Positions 1 through 14,389 are shown, numbered from the stretch's first letter. The stretch is 64,000 nucleotides of DNA from Nymphaea colorata (GCF_008831285.2 NC_045144.1:23577716-23641715); one strand, 5' to 3'. Translations and numbers: made by a program. The notes: a model not told the origin generated them from the sequence alone.

Positions 1-2640
1 AGATATTCTTGAATATTAACTTTTCCCATAAGAATACACAAACTGTTTTATTCTAAAATTTTCACCTTGATATTCAACATGGCTTGTGATGTCATTGGTA
101 GTATGATGAGTTATGTCTAAATCCAACTACTTGATCTCATCTCCACTTGCTCGTTGGAAAATGTTTTGGTAGTGACATAATAGGCTGGGGGATTTGTTCA
201 CAAAGGCAGTTGTTTTTTTTCTCGAGAAAATTTGTGTAAAATAACCATTCTTTGCAAGAAGTCTAATTTTGTCACAATTTATATAAACCAGTCAATTTTT
301 CCCTTGAAATGTTTGGTCTTTTATTTTGATAGTTACTTCTTCCTTAACCTCTATAATTTTGTTGTCAATTATAATTGGCCATTGTAGTTACATTTGCTGC
401 ACGAATAAGTGAATCTACCAATTCCTTGTGGTCTTTTTATTTTCTCCTTGCATTAGGACCAGCCCATGTAACACATTTAGTGAATTTGGCTCATTTCTAT
501 TCTCCATAATAGTACAAAAACCACAAATTTTGAATGTAGACATTTTAAAATAAGAATGATTAGATCATCTTCATCAACTAGTTTGGATATTATAGCTAAT
601 TGATATGCTATAGCCTTCGTCTTACAAATATATAAATATATGCTCGAGGATCCCATTTTAGGATCTTGTAGCCGAGATATGAGGTGCAATTTCTTCATGT
701 AGAGTAAGCAGTGTATAGCTACTTGAGATGTCTCCAGACAACAACAAAGAAATTCATCCCTAGAATTTGTAGTGTGGACATTTTTAGAGAAAGATGAAGT
801 AATCTAGCTTAACAATAGCTAGTCTTGCATAAACAATTGAATATATTCTTGATTGATATCATTTATCTCAAAATCAAACTTAGTAGGCATTTTTCTAGTG
901 TGATCAATGAATCCCATGACATCGCATGAAATGATGATTGGAATGAAACTAAGATTCTAGTCTCAAACAATTTTCACACTGAGCTCTATGCTGAAAAAGT
1001 AGTGTGAAATATTGGATATTTTGTGACGGCAAATGTAAAACTCATCTAAGGACTTGTGTTGTTTGAACAGTTCGAGTTCTCTATAGATGATGAGGATGCC
1101 AGTGAAAGTGTTCGAATGATCAAATGCTTGATCTTTGATACTATAATGCTAATCAGTTAGAAAGAGGGAAAAGTGAGAGACACAAGATTATATGATTGTC
1201 CTGTATGACATACATCCAAGGTTATTCACTTGCTTGCCTTCAACATTTTTAGTGCATTGTTACATTTGGTTTCATTTTAATCTCCTTGTACCCACTATGA
1301 ATAGTTTTTTTTTTCACACTCATCAAGTCCATTTTTCCTTATTGTAAGATTAAGTTAGCCCGGATTACCTTTTTGCTTTAGCCTAACCTTATTTTTATTT
1401 ATTGCACATGTCTCACTAAAATGGCCCTTGGTGAAGTTTCCATTTTATGGACCCATCGGTAATAATCACTTGGTCAAATAGACTCTAAAAGGAAATGTAC
1501 ATTATTATCCAATCGATTAACATTGAAAGGTTCAAAATAAGATTCAACATAGTGCACAGTAGACTGATGTGCCTCACATGAAAGGACTGAATGCAAAGTG
1601 TCCCACATGACATGATTGAACACAAAAAAACAACTTGTAATCCCTAGGGGTTTCAACTAACTACAAATAGAAAAAACTCAATCCTTATCTTATCAATGAT
1701 AATTAGTTCATCTATGCAATAGATTTTTCATTTCTTTTGCAAGATTGTTGAGGAAACATTATTATGTTTATTTTGTATGATATTGTTTGCTCTTATGCAA
1801 TCATGGCCTCTAGCACTATAGGTTGGTTTACATTTAGCATCATCCGTAATCTAATTTACTACTTTGTCTTCTCTAATAACACACTAAATTTTCCACTATA
1901 CCCATAGCCAGGTCCGAACTATTTGTTATCACAATCTAGCTCTCAAACTTTTTTGAACTATTTTGGCACAGTTTTCCAAAATTTTCTAGATATTTTAAAC
2001 TTACATTAGGCTAATTTTCCTGAAGATAGTGTCAATATTTTAATTGCGCAATATAATTTGTAGCTTCATCAACGCCATTTTCCCTTTATTATGGAATGCC
2101 ATAGGAGGCCTCCCTACATATAATGTTCTCTTGGTTGGCTTACATCCTCTATTAATATGATAATTTTTTATATGCCCTTTTGTTTTGCACTCAAATTGAA
2201 TAGTTTCCATGTTCTTTGCATTATCTTTTATTAAGAATTATGAAAATGAATGGTGGAATCTTTTGATGGTACTTCAATGGAAGCATGAGTTCTGTACCTA
2301 CGTGGATAATGATTTTTTTGCATCTCACTTTTGACTTGAGAGCTATGGTTCATTGTAGAAAAAAACTATCTGCCTCTCACAAATAAATATGTCCAAGGAT
2401 ACACTTATTCTTTTGACAAATGCCTTTGCTTTATCTATTGACATAAAAGTATATACACACACACACACATATATATATATATAAGAGAGCCATCACTTAT
2501 TTATCATTAGAAAAGTTCATTTAAACTTGAAAAATGATTGAGGCAAGATGTGTCTCCCATCAACTACCTTGATCTTTTTGTAATTATGTTGTTTATATGG
2601 AAACATTTGATTTTCTAAATTCTTGTAATTTATAGATATC
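1..2640. other. Unassigned AT-rich intergenic DNA
   Basis: No gene, RNA gene or recognisable transposon protein was seen on either strand. The only open frames are short (60-73 codons), AT-rich and without family motifs. The stretch may be old repeat sequence too decayed to read by eye. An AC/AT microsatellite sits near its right end. Confidence 0.5.
2451..2483. repeat. (AC)n(AT)n microsatellite
   Basis: An alternating AC tract passes directly into an AT tract. It is a simple sequence repeat of about 33 bp in intergenic DNA. Confidence 0.9.
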
Positions 2641-4249
2641 TGTAATGCTTAGGTAACTGTCAAAAATGTAATTGAGTCTCAATTGCATAAAGATGATCAT
2701 GCAAAATTTTTTGCTATCAAATGGTATGACATCATAAGGGTTCTCTATATTAATCCTCTGTTTGAAACCAGTTGCAAGTTGAGCTTCTCATCGGTGCATG
2801 TTTTATGTGCTAATGATGGAGATGCCTTCTATTCCAAGTTAGATGAATGTCATTTTTTGGTGCAAGATGTATATTTGTGGTTTAGGTGTAAGAAATGTAA
2901 TTAATTTTTGATGGATTTAATGTCAGAAATAGTTGATACCTTTAAAAAGGAAACATTGTGATGAGATGGCTCGAGGAGTTGATACATAAGATGCAAAATT
3001 TTTCTCTACCAAATGGTATGATTTTATGTATTTAATGAGGTAGGCACACATTTTCAGTTGATATTCTGTAAATGGTCCTTGTTTACTCCAAAATCTTATT
3101 GACTCGTAGGATGGTAGTAATTTTTAAGACTGTTAATTATAAATTTAGTCACTATGTGAAACTCTTTCAATATTCAGACTCTAATAGGCACAAACTTTTA
3201 CATGATAGGCCCTTCCAATTTACTAAAGCAATCATGTTTGCAAGGAGCAAGTGTGTGGATGACTCACATATACCTATAAATTTCATTCTTTTATCATTAT
3301 CTTCTGATAGGGTCAACTTCTCGGTGTCTTTCACTTGTTACACAGAGAAATGCCCATGGGTAGGCATTTTACTTGTGGACCCAATTCAACTTGTTGTAGC
3401 AACCTTCCTCGTGGCAGAGAATTGTAAAAGGCAAAGGACGTCTTCAAGTGGTATCCATTAATACTTTCTTCAAGTTGTATATCATATATGTCTAACACTT
3501 TTCTACTTCATTATGCAGTGTTTAATAATTCCGGTTCATCTAGTAGTTCTATGTGTTCCATTTTAAATTGTTCACTAAGACCGCTATGGCTCTCTGTCTC
3601 ACTTCTATTAATAACCAAGACAAACTAGACATTATTATTGATATGTTGAGTGGTTGGCTTCTATAAAAGACCAAAAATAGCTTTTCTTTGAAAGAAGTTG
3701 GGTTCAATTGTGGATTGGGTTCTTAAACATTAAATTTAGGCATTTGAGTTCCTGGTTTTCCAATTCTATGAATTTTAGCCCTTTGGTAATTAAATCAAAA
3801 TACCATTAGTATTTTGGTTCAAATTTCCTGAAGCTGGTTCATTTTTATTTTTTATATGTTTCTAATCTTATATGTTTTATTTATGGACATGCATCTACTG
3901 AAACATAGAATGATGATTTCATACTGCAGCATCCTTGTAGGTAATTTTAGGTTTCACTTTCCCTGTTTTTAATACATTGGGAGATGGGAAGCAAGGATGT
4001 GTATTAATATGTAAATCTTTTTTCTACCAAGGGGAGCACAAGAGCTATCAATGTCAAGGCAATGGAGAAAGAGGAAGAATTGTGCACAGAAGAGCTTTTA
4101 AGCTGTGTCAATAAAGAGGCAATTTATATCAAAACATTGAAAATAAAGATTGTACTTTTCAAATGGATTTCAAAAACCTTAGGTCAAGTAGACGTTGAGT
4201 CTAACCCCAGGCCTATCCTGTTTGTCCTCGCTGAGCAGTCTTAAAGCCA
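2641..4249 (+). other. Intergenic stretch with unrecognised short open frames
   Basis: Three plus-strand open frames occur here (2683-2904, 3072-3461 and 4062-4244; 73, 129 and 60 codons). None shows a domain I recognise. Codon use is AT-rich like the surrounding DNA, and there is no plausible promoter or splice structure. They are most likely chance frames or very old repeat remnants. The frame at 4062-4244 ends in a curious 2A-like octapeptide, treated among the findings. Confidence 0.35.
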
Positions 4250-5600
4250 AATACTCAAAACACTAAAATCAGAGTGGTTCTCCCTCACAAGCTTTAGTAC
4301 GTCCGACCTAAAATTATCTTAATTCAGAACATGTCTGGCCTATGATTTCAGACTTTCATTTCAGTACAAATCCATATTTGAACTGAATTTCTATTTTACA
4401 GATTGACTAAGAGTTGGCCAGTTTCGAACATCTAGTTTCACTATAACTCAATTTTCAGAATTGATCAATTCAAAGAACAATTTCTCAAATTCTTCACCTG
4501 GTTGCTATCAGCAACTCCCTGGCACAATATTTCCAGTTGTGGATCAAATAAACATGGCCTGAATTAAAATTTTCCGTCTTACCCTTGCCCAGTGTTCAGA
4601 AAAGGGTCATTTAGTACCTGTAAAAAATGAGTTTTTGAGTTTTGGAGAGGCGAATGAGGTCACCTTTCAACCAAATTTTACAAGAAGACTTATTTTTACC
4701 CTGCACACCTCTCATTATGGTCAGCCAACCCACACAACCCGCTGAACTTGGTTTTCCTGTTAGGGTTATTTTGGTCTTTTGATCATATGTGCATAAATTT
4801 TAAAAAACCTAACTTAGGAGCCACTCAAACCTAAGTTAGTATTTAATACAAGTCCGTATAAACCCAGTAGGGTCAAGCCTAGGCTGAATCTACTTCAAAT
4901 TTGAACTAAGTTAGATTTCCAAAAATAGCACTAGACTGAGACTAATAAACTGTGCTCCCAGTCTAGGTCTAAACCCATTTTCAAACTAAACCCCAACCAG
5001 GACTAATAGAAGTGACTGAGTCTGAGCCCACTTAGCCCAAATCGAGACACGTCTAGGTTCACACTATTTCCAAATCTCGTAATAGATTTCATATCTAAAT
5101 ATTATGTCCAAATTTCATACGTCGATCTCATATGCAAATTTCAGATCTAAGATCTGTCTTTATAGATGTAGATCCATTATTTCAAATTTTAGATTTTGGT
5201 GTCAAATCATGTACCTGATCTGCGTATCATATCCAAATCCATTTTTTAGAACCTTCTTCAGATTTGGACCCTGATCTATATCAATTGCTCTCTTTGTACT
5301 TAATGTCAGGTCATATGAGTGGACTTTGCTGAGCAAGCAGATGCAGGCAAAATCTGAGTCTTTATACGTATGTGATCGGAATGATCATTTTCCATTACAA
5401 ATTTCATTATATGGTTTAAATATGTGTTTTTCTCCAGTCCATGTTCATACATCGTTTGGTCTCCATGCTTAGTGTCAATCCAAATAATTTATCATGGTTG
5501 ATCAGCAATTCTCTGTGCACACATTGTTTCGTGAAATAAAATTCAAATTAAAATGGAGAACATGCCAAACATTTTTCAATTGAAAACACTATTGTACATA
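4250..5600 (+). repeat. Dispersed repeat, copy 1 (matches 28815-29520)
   Basis: Long stretches align by eye in the same orientation with 28815-29520, for example the part around 4371-4560 with 28965-29130 and the part around 5405-5610 with 29335-29510. This copy has about 0.6 kb (roughly 4790-5400) that the other lacks. It has no coding capacity. It could be an LTR or other non-coding part of a retrotransposon family, or the left edge of the larger duplication described for 6.05-16.12 kb. Confidence 0.6.
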
Positions 5601-6044
5601 GTTTTGTGTTTTTGCGTGGGAGAATGGGACTAAAAGTTTTACTCATTTTCGTTCTCCCATTGGGGAGACATTACCCCCTCACCCAAAAAGAAAAAAATTC
5701 TACAAAACAGATGTTCACACCCCTAACAAGTGCTAAAAAAGTCTTGGTTATATCAATTTAAATCTTTATAGAGTTTTGGTCTAAGTGTTTAGTTCATGCT
5801 GAAGTAGCAGTCAACCAAGACCCAAGCAGGCTCAATGCAAGGTTGTGGGAGGGCCTTCGGTTAGGTCTCCCGGCTTAGGTAATTTTTTTTTCTTATTTAC
5901 AATTTAATGTTTTTCTTTTTTTGTTTCTTTTTTGCATGCTTAGTTAGTTTACTTTTTGCTTATCTCCTAGGTTTTCTTTATTTGCTTTGGTAATGCAATA
6001 GTTAGTCTATTTACTTTCCTAGGATAGAATCAAATTAGTGTCCT
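5601..6044. other. Intergenic, nothing recognised
   Basis: AT-rich sequence with T-rich runs and no coding signal. It separates the dispersed repeat from duplicated block A. Confidence 0.5.
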
Positions 6045-9000
6045 TAGGCGGCTCCAGTCCATGGTTTCTTTCCGGATACAATAGTATCTATTATTCATGA
6101 TAATTTGGATTCATCATGAAAGTATAACACCATATATGTATTTTTACATAGATATGATAGTAAGAGTGATTTGATAAGAAAAAAATATGCATTAAGTTGT
6201 TTTTTTTTTTTGAGTTTTAATCATCTTTAATTTTTCATTCATCTGCCTTCCTTACGCTCCTACATGAAAATTTTAAACCTTGATTACTATGTGTTTCACC
6301 TTTTTTCATGTATTTTTATGAATGTTATCTGTTATTAAAATTACAATACAATGCAAGTCTTTTTTTTCAATGTACAGAGAACATGTGAAAGTTTTGGATA
6401 ATCAGTAAGCAAATATGTGTGTCAATGATAAACATGACAATCAGTGCCGAATGGTTTTGTTATTGATAGCCAGGTGTTGACCTTAGTAACAGAGAAGTTT
6501 TGTTATTGAAACTTTTAGTTGCTCATTTGTTGTGCCACTAAATGTTATTGCACTTGTGGTGAGTTCTGAAATTTAAGAAAATAGGACACAGGGAAAGTCT
6601 TGAGCTTTCTCATCCAGATATCAACATATATTGATTTCTTCTCTAATAGAGAAAGGTGGGGAAATGCTTGTTAAAGGATACTGGTGACTAATGGTAGCAA
6701 TATATAGTATTTTCTCTAGTAAGTAGAGATAAAGTCACCAATATTACTTACCCTCTTTATCCTCCAGATCACCACATGCAACCCTGAAAAATTAGTTGTA
6801 TATAATTCATCCATTTTGTACATACAGCACTAACCATTTTGGAGAAATTCAACACACGATGATGATCACTTTGTTGTCCTTTCTAAATCTTTCTACAGAA
6901 ATTGGACAACTAATAATTTGAGACCGTGCAAGGAAGACCTCATCAAATTTAAATTCGTAAGAACCTTTATTGGAAGGAAGTGCTGCAAGGGTGGATGACT
7001 TTTAGAGTTTCAGTAGTACACACCCTCATCTTTGTTCACAGAGTATTTACTTTGAATATTTATAAAATTTATTTTTCTACAGCCCCAATTTTTACGTCAA
7101 ATTAAACTGTTCCATGGATATACCTTAATTCTTTGGATGGATACATAAAAAATAACATACTGTAACTATTGCCAAATGTCCATGGATCGTTTGGTAGTAA
7201 GCGCTTCATAAATCTGCCTATCTTTGTGCTCCGCAAAATACTCGACTACTTACGACTAATCTTCGAAACAACGTGATGGGAAGCCCAAGGTAAAGACATT
7301 CCCACTGTCACTCTTCATTAGATGATTACAGTCAAGGATACTATGGATTACAAGAAGTATTTTTAGTTGACTTGTCATCAGCAACCTATCCATTCAACAA
7401 AGTGGCCGTGTCCGTTACGTAACTACCAGACGTTAGTTTTCTTCCTCCCATCTTAACTATTGCGTGAAGACCTCCTCGACTAAATAAACTCAATTCAAAC
7501 TTTTTCATTTATCTATTACTACCTACCATAGTATGACTGGAATAATTTTATTGAAGATACGATCTGCATCTTTGCTCCTATAGTTATTGTTGATAAAAAA
7601 AAAAATACAATCACTGCACCCTCATGCAAGTCTGACTTATAGAATATCTCCATATAGTCAACCAACTCTTCTTCATGAGCAAGCGATCGCTCTAATGGAA
7701 ATCAATGTTCAAAAGGCCAAATATTTTGGTAGCAGGCAGGCATCCAGGCTGTACAGTCAGACTCCCTGCAGTTATGCATGCCGTGCACCCTTTTGCATAT
7801 TGTGTGGCGAGCGCAGAAATTTTGGGCTGAGGGGCGCCACTAAATATAAAAGGTTCACGTCTTAAAGGGTAGTGCTATACAAATGAGCATTTTCAAATAT
7901 AAATATGGAAATAAAGAGATTTTGTGAGGCTGGTGTTGGCAAGTGCCCACACCCGCTCATATGTGGCTCCCCCACTGCCGCTGTTGATAAAAGAAAATAA
8001 TGGGAGATGAAAAATGTCATAACGATGAAGGGAAATGAGATGTCACAGGCAAAAACCAAAAGAGAGAGATAGAATAAAATAAAGTCAAGCTAGTGGTCAA
8101 AACAAGCAACAACATGTTGCAAATATATTTGCAAAACCAAATAATATTTTAAATAAATTATCGGGCTGGCCCCACACCCAAATTTAGAGCCCGCTGTCCA
8201 CCTTTACTTAAAGAGCAGGTTCGGCACCTTGATTTCCTACAATATCATACAAAATTATCACAATGCACAGTTAGAATTGGTAATGCATAGGTGACACGTT
8301 GCTTTTTACGCGGTGACTTGCTTGTTTGGCTTTGCTGCTGCAGAGTTCTAGAATTGCGCGTTCTACTTTAGCAGCATTATGGAATTCAGTAAATCGATCA
8401 TCTCGAGCGGATGATTAAAAAAATCTATCAAGTACTCTTTCTTAAATTTGAACGCGACACCTGATGGCTCGAGGGATTAGTTGGAAGCCGACAATCAGAG
8501 AACAAGCAATTTGCCAAACTTGTAGAGATTTCCAACAAGAGGAGAAGTGCTGGCGGCTTTCTTTCTCTGATCCTAATGGAAACATATAAAACTAGAGAGC
8601 CACCAATGACCTCAAAAGCAGCAGCTAACTTGGTTGAGAAGTTGCTTGTTGCGATCCATGCGTGGAATTCAAAACAACAGGCCTTAATAATAAACCACAT
8701 GGTTTTGTTAGGTCTATGGTCCATTTTGTAATGTCAAATAACGCCAGATTCATGAAGCACGTAGGCTTTTTAATTATCTTGCATTACTTGTATCTTCTGC
8801 CAACTGACCACTGCCTTGATGCAACTTGAATAATTTCTGATTCGCTTTTGCTTGTGGATACCAATATGGCAACTTGAATTGAGATTTATGTTCAAGATTC
8901 AATAACTAATATTTTCCAAACTGGCTCACGTTGTCAACGAGGAAGTTAAAATATTTTCATATTTCGATTCATGCTAACTGGTTGTCCTTAGAGACGGTAG

Positions 9001-9600
9001 GATGTCCAAATCCTGATTTAATATTATACGCCTAGAAATGGGTAGATTGCCAAACATATATATATATATATATATATATAGATATAGATAGATAGATATT
9101 GACAAGGACGTTAGTTGAATATTCCAAAGTTTTTATTATATATAATTAATACCTTTCATAAATCCCTCCCTCTAATGTGGGTGCAATTTGAGTTCAGCAA
9201 CTTCTGATCATATGGCCTGTTCAGCATGTGCCCGCGCGTTTAATTAAACTATGTTCTCCTTTTCGCTTCGTCAATAAAAATGTAGTCAACAACCAGTTAA
9301 TTAAAAAGAATGTAATTCAGTAGTTACAAAGACAAGATATCTGTGAATTGCTGATAGAAATAAGTTCCTCTAACGATTCAAATAGTGATCAAAATTCAGA
9401 ATAAGAATAAAAAGTTACAACGAATATTGATTTCATGCAAATACGCTCCTTTCTTATCTCCAACCGAAGCGCTACAACTAAAAGAATATCAGAACTAGCA
9501 TGCAATTCTAAAAGGATGCGGGAAAAAATCAAAATTATCGTAATCTTTACTCATTTTTTTGGGGGCTTATATACAATCTACATCAGGAATTTCGCTTGAC
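6045..9600 (+). repeat. Segmental duplication block A, left part
   Basis: This stretch aligns colinearly with 35672-37681 and then 43614-44450, in direct orientation. Clear anchors are 6058-6110 with 35681-35730, 7915-8020 with 36921-36990, 8650-8740 with 37585-37681, and 8741-8900 with 43619-43760. The copia element at 37682-43613 is absent here, so this is the empty site. Divergence is considerable, with many substitutions and small indels, so the duplication is old. I found no convincing gene in it. The 98-codon minus frame at 8428-8724 is not preserved in the other copy. Confidence 0.8.
9055..9099. repeat. (AT)n/(GATA)n microsatellite
   Basis: An alternating AT tract is followed by GATA-type units. 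The matching place in block B (around 43924) has only a short AT run, so the tract expanded or shrank after the duplication. Confidence 0.9.
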
Positions 9601-10564
9601 GAACGGTTCTCATGTGAATACCTGCCCTTAGGAATAAGGAGAAAGAAATTAAAACCATGAATTAGATGATCCACAAACACATAATTGAACTAAGAATCGC
9701 AACTTGATTTTGCAAGAAGTAACTCGGATATATCGAGGAAGCCTTCTTGGACAGTAGTGACGTTAATACATATAAGATTGGCTTCTCGTATCCACTCATT
9801 TTTGGCAAGTCGATGTGCAGTACTTAAATAAATGGTTCACAAAATGTACAGTGAGCAAATATAAGAATTTGGTAAACATATTAGAAGTTCTATTTATTAA
9901 GATGAATTGCCCGCCAGTTCATACGGTGTCAGATGTAGCATATTTATAAGTAAATATACTAAGTAATCCTAACACATGCAACATAAATAGGTCGTATGGC
10001 CGAGGATACTGCTTGCACTGCCTTATGCATGGAACTCTTAACCCAGCCAGTGTAGAAGTAATTGAATTATATAATTTTAGGTGACTAATTAGAGTCTTTC
10101 ATCCTACCCCTCAAAAAAAGAGCAAAGCTCTCACTCAACCCTTTGTCCCCCAAGAGGTTGAAGTAAGGATTCATAACCAATGCCACATGATTAAACTTCC
10201 TATTTATTCAGTTCATATATTCTGTCACTTCAGTAAGTAAATGAGGGAAAGTACAACAACATATTAAAAGAGTGAAAAGAGTAGGAGATAAATCAAGTCT
10301 GCAATTCAAATTAATTTCAAAAAAAAAATTAACGCGCTACATACAAGGGACTCAGAAGTACGCAGCATCACCTGCTCCTGTTGACTGGGGAGCATGCATG
10401 AAGTGTAATTCATGGCCCAAGAGCCGGCAACTTCAATCAGGCAGTATCAATTGCACTGCCCTCCCACGAAGCTGCCTGTAAGGGTTTCCGATCCCTCTCC
10501 GGGAGTAAGTTAGATATCAGAGATATTGAAGCACGGCCTGCGTATTTAATGCTTCAGCCGTTTG
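9601..10564. other. Segment of block A with no counterpart in block B
   Basis: Similarity between the two blocks stops near 9600 (block B 44450) and resumes near 10565 (block B 56808). In block B this about 1 kb is replaced by roughly 12.4 kb of foreign sequence. No gene is seen here; the 69-codon frame at 10272-10481 has no recognisable features. Confidence 0.6.
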
Positions 10565-12581
10565 TACGAGCGTCAGTACAAGGAGATGGAGGATGGTAGT
10601 ACTGAGCGTGAAGGACAATCGCCCCGTCAGTCTGCGTAGAAAGGAAAACGCAACAGCAAATTAAATTATTAAACGCTGAAGCCATTGATCAATCACAATT
10701 TACAAGTGGGAAATTAAGGTGAAAGCGTTTTTTTTTTTTCAAATGGAGTAAGAAAATAGCAACCAAAAAATGATGCACAAAAGTTCAAGAAAAAAAATAT
10801 ATAATCAGTTGGAGTAATACGAAAATTTAAGCAAATGTAGTTTCGTAAATCCATGCCTAACCTCTGGTTGCTAAAGACTAAAATTTTCGTAGACCACATA
10901 GAATGAAAGTAAAGTTGGGTATCCAATATCTGTACCATGAATTGTTTGTCTTCAACGCTACAAGTCCCAAGTCTGCATAATATATATAATTCAAATGATA
11001 TGTCCAACCTTTATAGCTGGATGGTTTTTTCTTTTTTTGGTGTTGTGATGCTTAGAACAGTCAGAATTGGTGCATTTTATGACAGTAGATGATTGACCAT
11101 GGTTTTTAACTAAGGCATGAACCATTTGGAACAGTTTTTACCGTTGCAAAGTTTTGAAATAAACCATTCGGCATAGACCTTGGCTGCCTATATATATATA
11201 TATGTATATATATACTTAGTGAAATTCTACAGCTGTCAACCTACTACAGACGCTCATATATTTAGACACGCTCCAATGATGCAATTCAGGGCATCCGGTG
11301 AGAGTCGTACTATATATATACATATATGTACTTTCGGCTTGGGGTTTAAGAGTATGAACGTAATGTCAATTATTAAAATATATGTGTATAATTTCCTTTT
11401 ACATATAATTGTTACATATTACTCATTATATGTGAAAAATATGTATAATTTAATTATCTGATATGTGTATGTGCTCTAGTTTAAATTTATTGCTATGTCA
11501 ATGACTTGATTTGATCTATCAAGTTTTAGATCCGAAACAACCCTAGCCAGTTATGACAAATTCATCCCCTTCTCACTAGAAAAATAAAACATTTTTGGAA
11601 TGCTCAGGGAGGATGAGGAAAGACGGCTGACGGCATTGAAGGAGTATAAGTGTGTCGATAGACATTTGACAAGGTGTGAACAGCTGGTGAACCGTAGGGT
11701 TTATCAAAAGGACATTCACTCTATTCATTTGAGCATTGAATGCCAAAGCGAGAAATGTGAAAGAACTGATATACGGAACGAGGGCGACCAGTGGAAATAG
11801 ATCGGTTTCTTAATGGTGCAAACGAAATTCACGTATTTTCCGCTTGAACAGCGAAGAAATGAAGATAAATTGAGAAAAAAATGGAAATAAAAAAAATAAA
11901 AAGACTATAAAGGACATTTTTAATAAAATTACTAAAATACCCCCTACTTTTGCTGCCTCTGTAGGTTGCGTGGAATGTAACAGTGCACACACTCCATGAG
12001 CCAGCAATTTGGAGAACTGCTTGAATGGAAAACTCTCCTTGCAAGCTTGCAAATTATTTCTTAATTCAACGGGTAGACCAAACATCTCCTAATCCATACA
12101 ACATCACTTTTCTTTTGGCTCCCTAGAATCTTTAATTATGTATAAATCGTATCATATATTTTTCTGCGTGTGTAATAGTTTCTTATGTAGTAGGACGAAA
12201 TATTCTTGTTGGTCACCCAAGCTCTGGCATAAGCACCTCACTAATTAAAATTGATGATATATGAATAGTTATTGGATTCCTCCAGCCATCCGTTAAATCC
12301 CTATCCCTCGTGTCAGAGATGCGGTGACGGATGGTATGAACGGAGAATTTAAACTGATATATATAATGTAGGTATTAGTATATCCAAGACAACTTAGACC
12401 AGGGACAAAAATCAGACCACCTAAGTTCTTGCAAAAATAATTTTAAACAAAATATGAATATTCTACCATGCTTGTAGGTACCAATTCAACATAAAACATA
12501 TATTAATGCAAGTTGTTTAAAGAGAACACTTGTTTTTTCATGGAGTTTTTCTACCAGTATCATTTTCTAATAGTTGGAATA

Positions 12582-12584
<3 letters not shown>

Positions 12585-12653
<69 letters not shown>
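12585..12653. repeat. (CT)n microsatellite
   Basis: About 69 bp of CT dinucleotides with one short T-rich interruption. The matching place in block B (about 59358-59380) has a much shorter CT run followed by CA units. Confidence 0.95.
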
Positions 12654-14058
12654 ACGTCACCCCTGTCATGTTGATCCTTTCTTCCTCCTTATCTATAGAA
12701 ATTGTGGTGTATCAGTTCAGCGCATGCATGGCATCCTCCATTTTATATGACGTCTGTTTGATTTCTCATAACTTATGGGGAAATGGTAGCCTCTGCAACC
12801 TCTTAAAAGAGTTAAGAGCTGAGTTGTAGATGCAATCGCTCTTCCGGGTTCAACGCTTTGTTGGACTTGTGTTTATCTTATTTTCCTTTATCTCTCCTTG
12901 CAATGGTTTCTGGAAAGTGGGGCGGGAGCTGCGGAGGTAATTAAGAGGAATGGCAGTGGTACGAGGGAGAAAGGGGAGAGGACTCGATGACAACTTAATC
13001 TTTTAGAAATTAACTCTACACCATTTAACAAAGATGTAGGGAAGAAATATTAGGGTTGTTAGAGTTCTGAAGGCATTAACTTTTACTATTCTTTCGTACG
13101 ACCGATCTTCCACAATTTTCAAACCAAAGAGGAAAAAAACTTTTTTTTTTTTGGCTCCATGCATCCAAAAGTGTGATCACGTTGGCTAGTAATATTGTAG
13201 CTTGAATTGTAAGAAAGCTGCATCAGGTAGGGCAGGAAATTATTGAAGTGTTCATTTGTATCTGCTGCCAACGTTATGAGTCCTATGTTGAAATAAACAA
13301 ATTAAGATGAGGACAGCCACTGTTAAATCTATGTTAGTTAAACAGGCAAAGAATAAGGAGGCAAGATTAATCCATTGAACCCATAGAGAAAATCTTTGTT
13401 GGGAAGGGGAGTATCAAATGACACCTGAATATAAGTTCTAATTTTCCCATAGTGAACAGGGCACTCTCAAGGCGGGAGAGGACGAGCTGCCGTTAATTGA
13501 CTCGGGACAAAATTATTAGATTCAAGGGCAGGCTACTACAATACTTGGTTTATAGGGCGCTTGCTAAAGAAATATTATGCTCATAAAATTCATGTTCTTA
13601 ATTAGGCACACAGTTCAAAGCTACCATGCTATGGTGTTAGCAAATAATGTGATGTGATTATAGAGGTTCTAATTAGTTCATCCAATAATCCAACATTGAG
13701 CACACCGTGTTTTTTATGACAGTTGGAACATGGTGCTCTTGAAACGTGATTCAGAATATATGTTGTAGTAACAGAATTTGGTCTTATCAAATGCCATTTT
13801 AGAGTACAGTAGCCTATCTAGCTGTCGAATTTACTGCCGATCCAGTCAGTGGCGAATATCTTTACCGGTGATTTTGTCTCCAATAGAGATCAAATTTCCA
13901 AACGAATTGGATGCCGAGAATTGATTGACAATTTCCAGCCGGCAAGGATATTGGGAAATCCTTTGGGAACTTTTCCGATGATTTGGAGCCGTTGGCATAT
14001 GAATTGCCAATGGCTTTGGTGGTTTTCCATAATATTGCTGTAGTGGAACTCCAATCAA

Positions 14059-14104
<46 letters not shown>
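14059..14104. repeat. (AAT)n trinucleotide microsatellite
   Basis: About 15 AAT units in a row. The corresponding place in block B (about 61640) holds a T/A-rich run without the trinucleotide array. Confidence 0.95.
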
Positions 14105-14107
<3 letters not shown>

Positions 14108-14389
14108 TTGATGGGTTCACAGAGCTTAGTGGAACTCTTCTGTTCTAGTAGAGTGGATGGTACTCTGGAAACAAGGGCGGAGGGAAGGGGATCCCCACCT
14201 TCCCCCCACCCATATATTCCAAAAAGGAAGTTTACATATAAGATCACATGAGGTTACGGTCTGTTTTTGTGAATATGTTAAGAAGATATTGATGACCTAA
14301 ATGACAAGCCGCTCCTATTGCTGCACCCAAGAATTCTTCTAAATGATCCGCCCCAAGCATCCTTCGATGGTTGCACGTAAGGAAGATAC

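Noticed and set aside
7587-7865. 92-codon plus frame in block A as a small protein gene
   Set aside because: No homology recognised and no preserved counterpart in block B.
8428-8724. 98-codon minus frame in block A as a gene
   Set aside because: The copy in block B (37430-37680) has indels and stops, so the frame is not maintained.
12530-12829. 99-codon frame with Ser-Leu repeats
   Set aside because: It spans the CT microsatellite; no domain, and not conserved in block B.
13846-14247. 133-codon minus frame
   Set aside because: It contains the AAT-array translation (poly-Ile) and is broken in block B.
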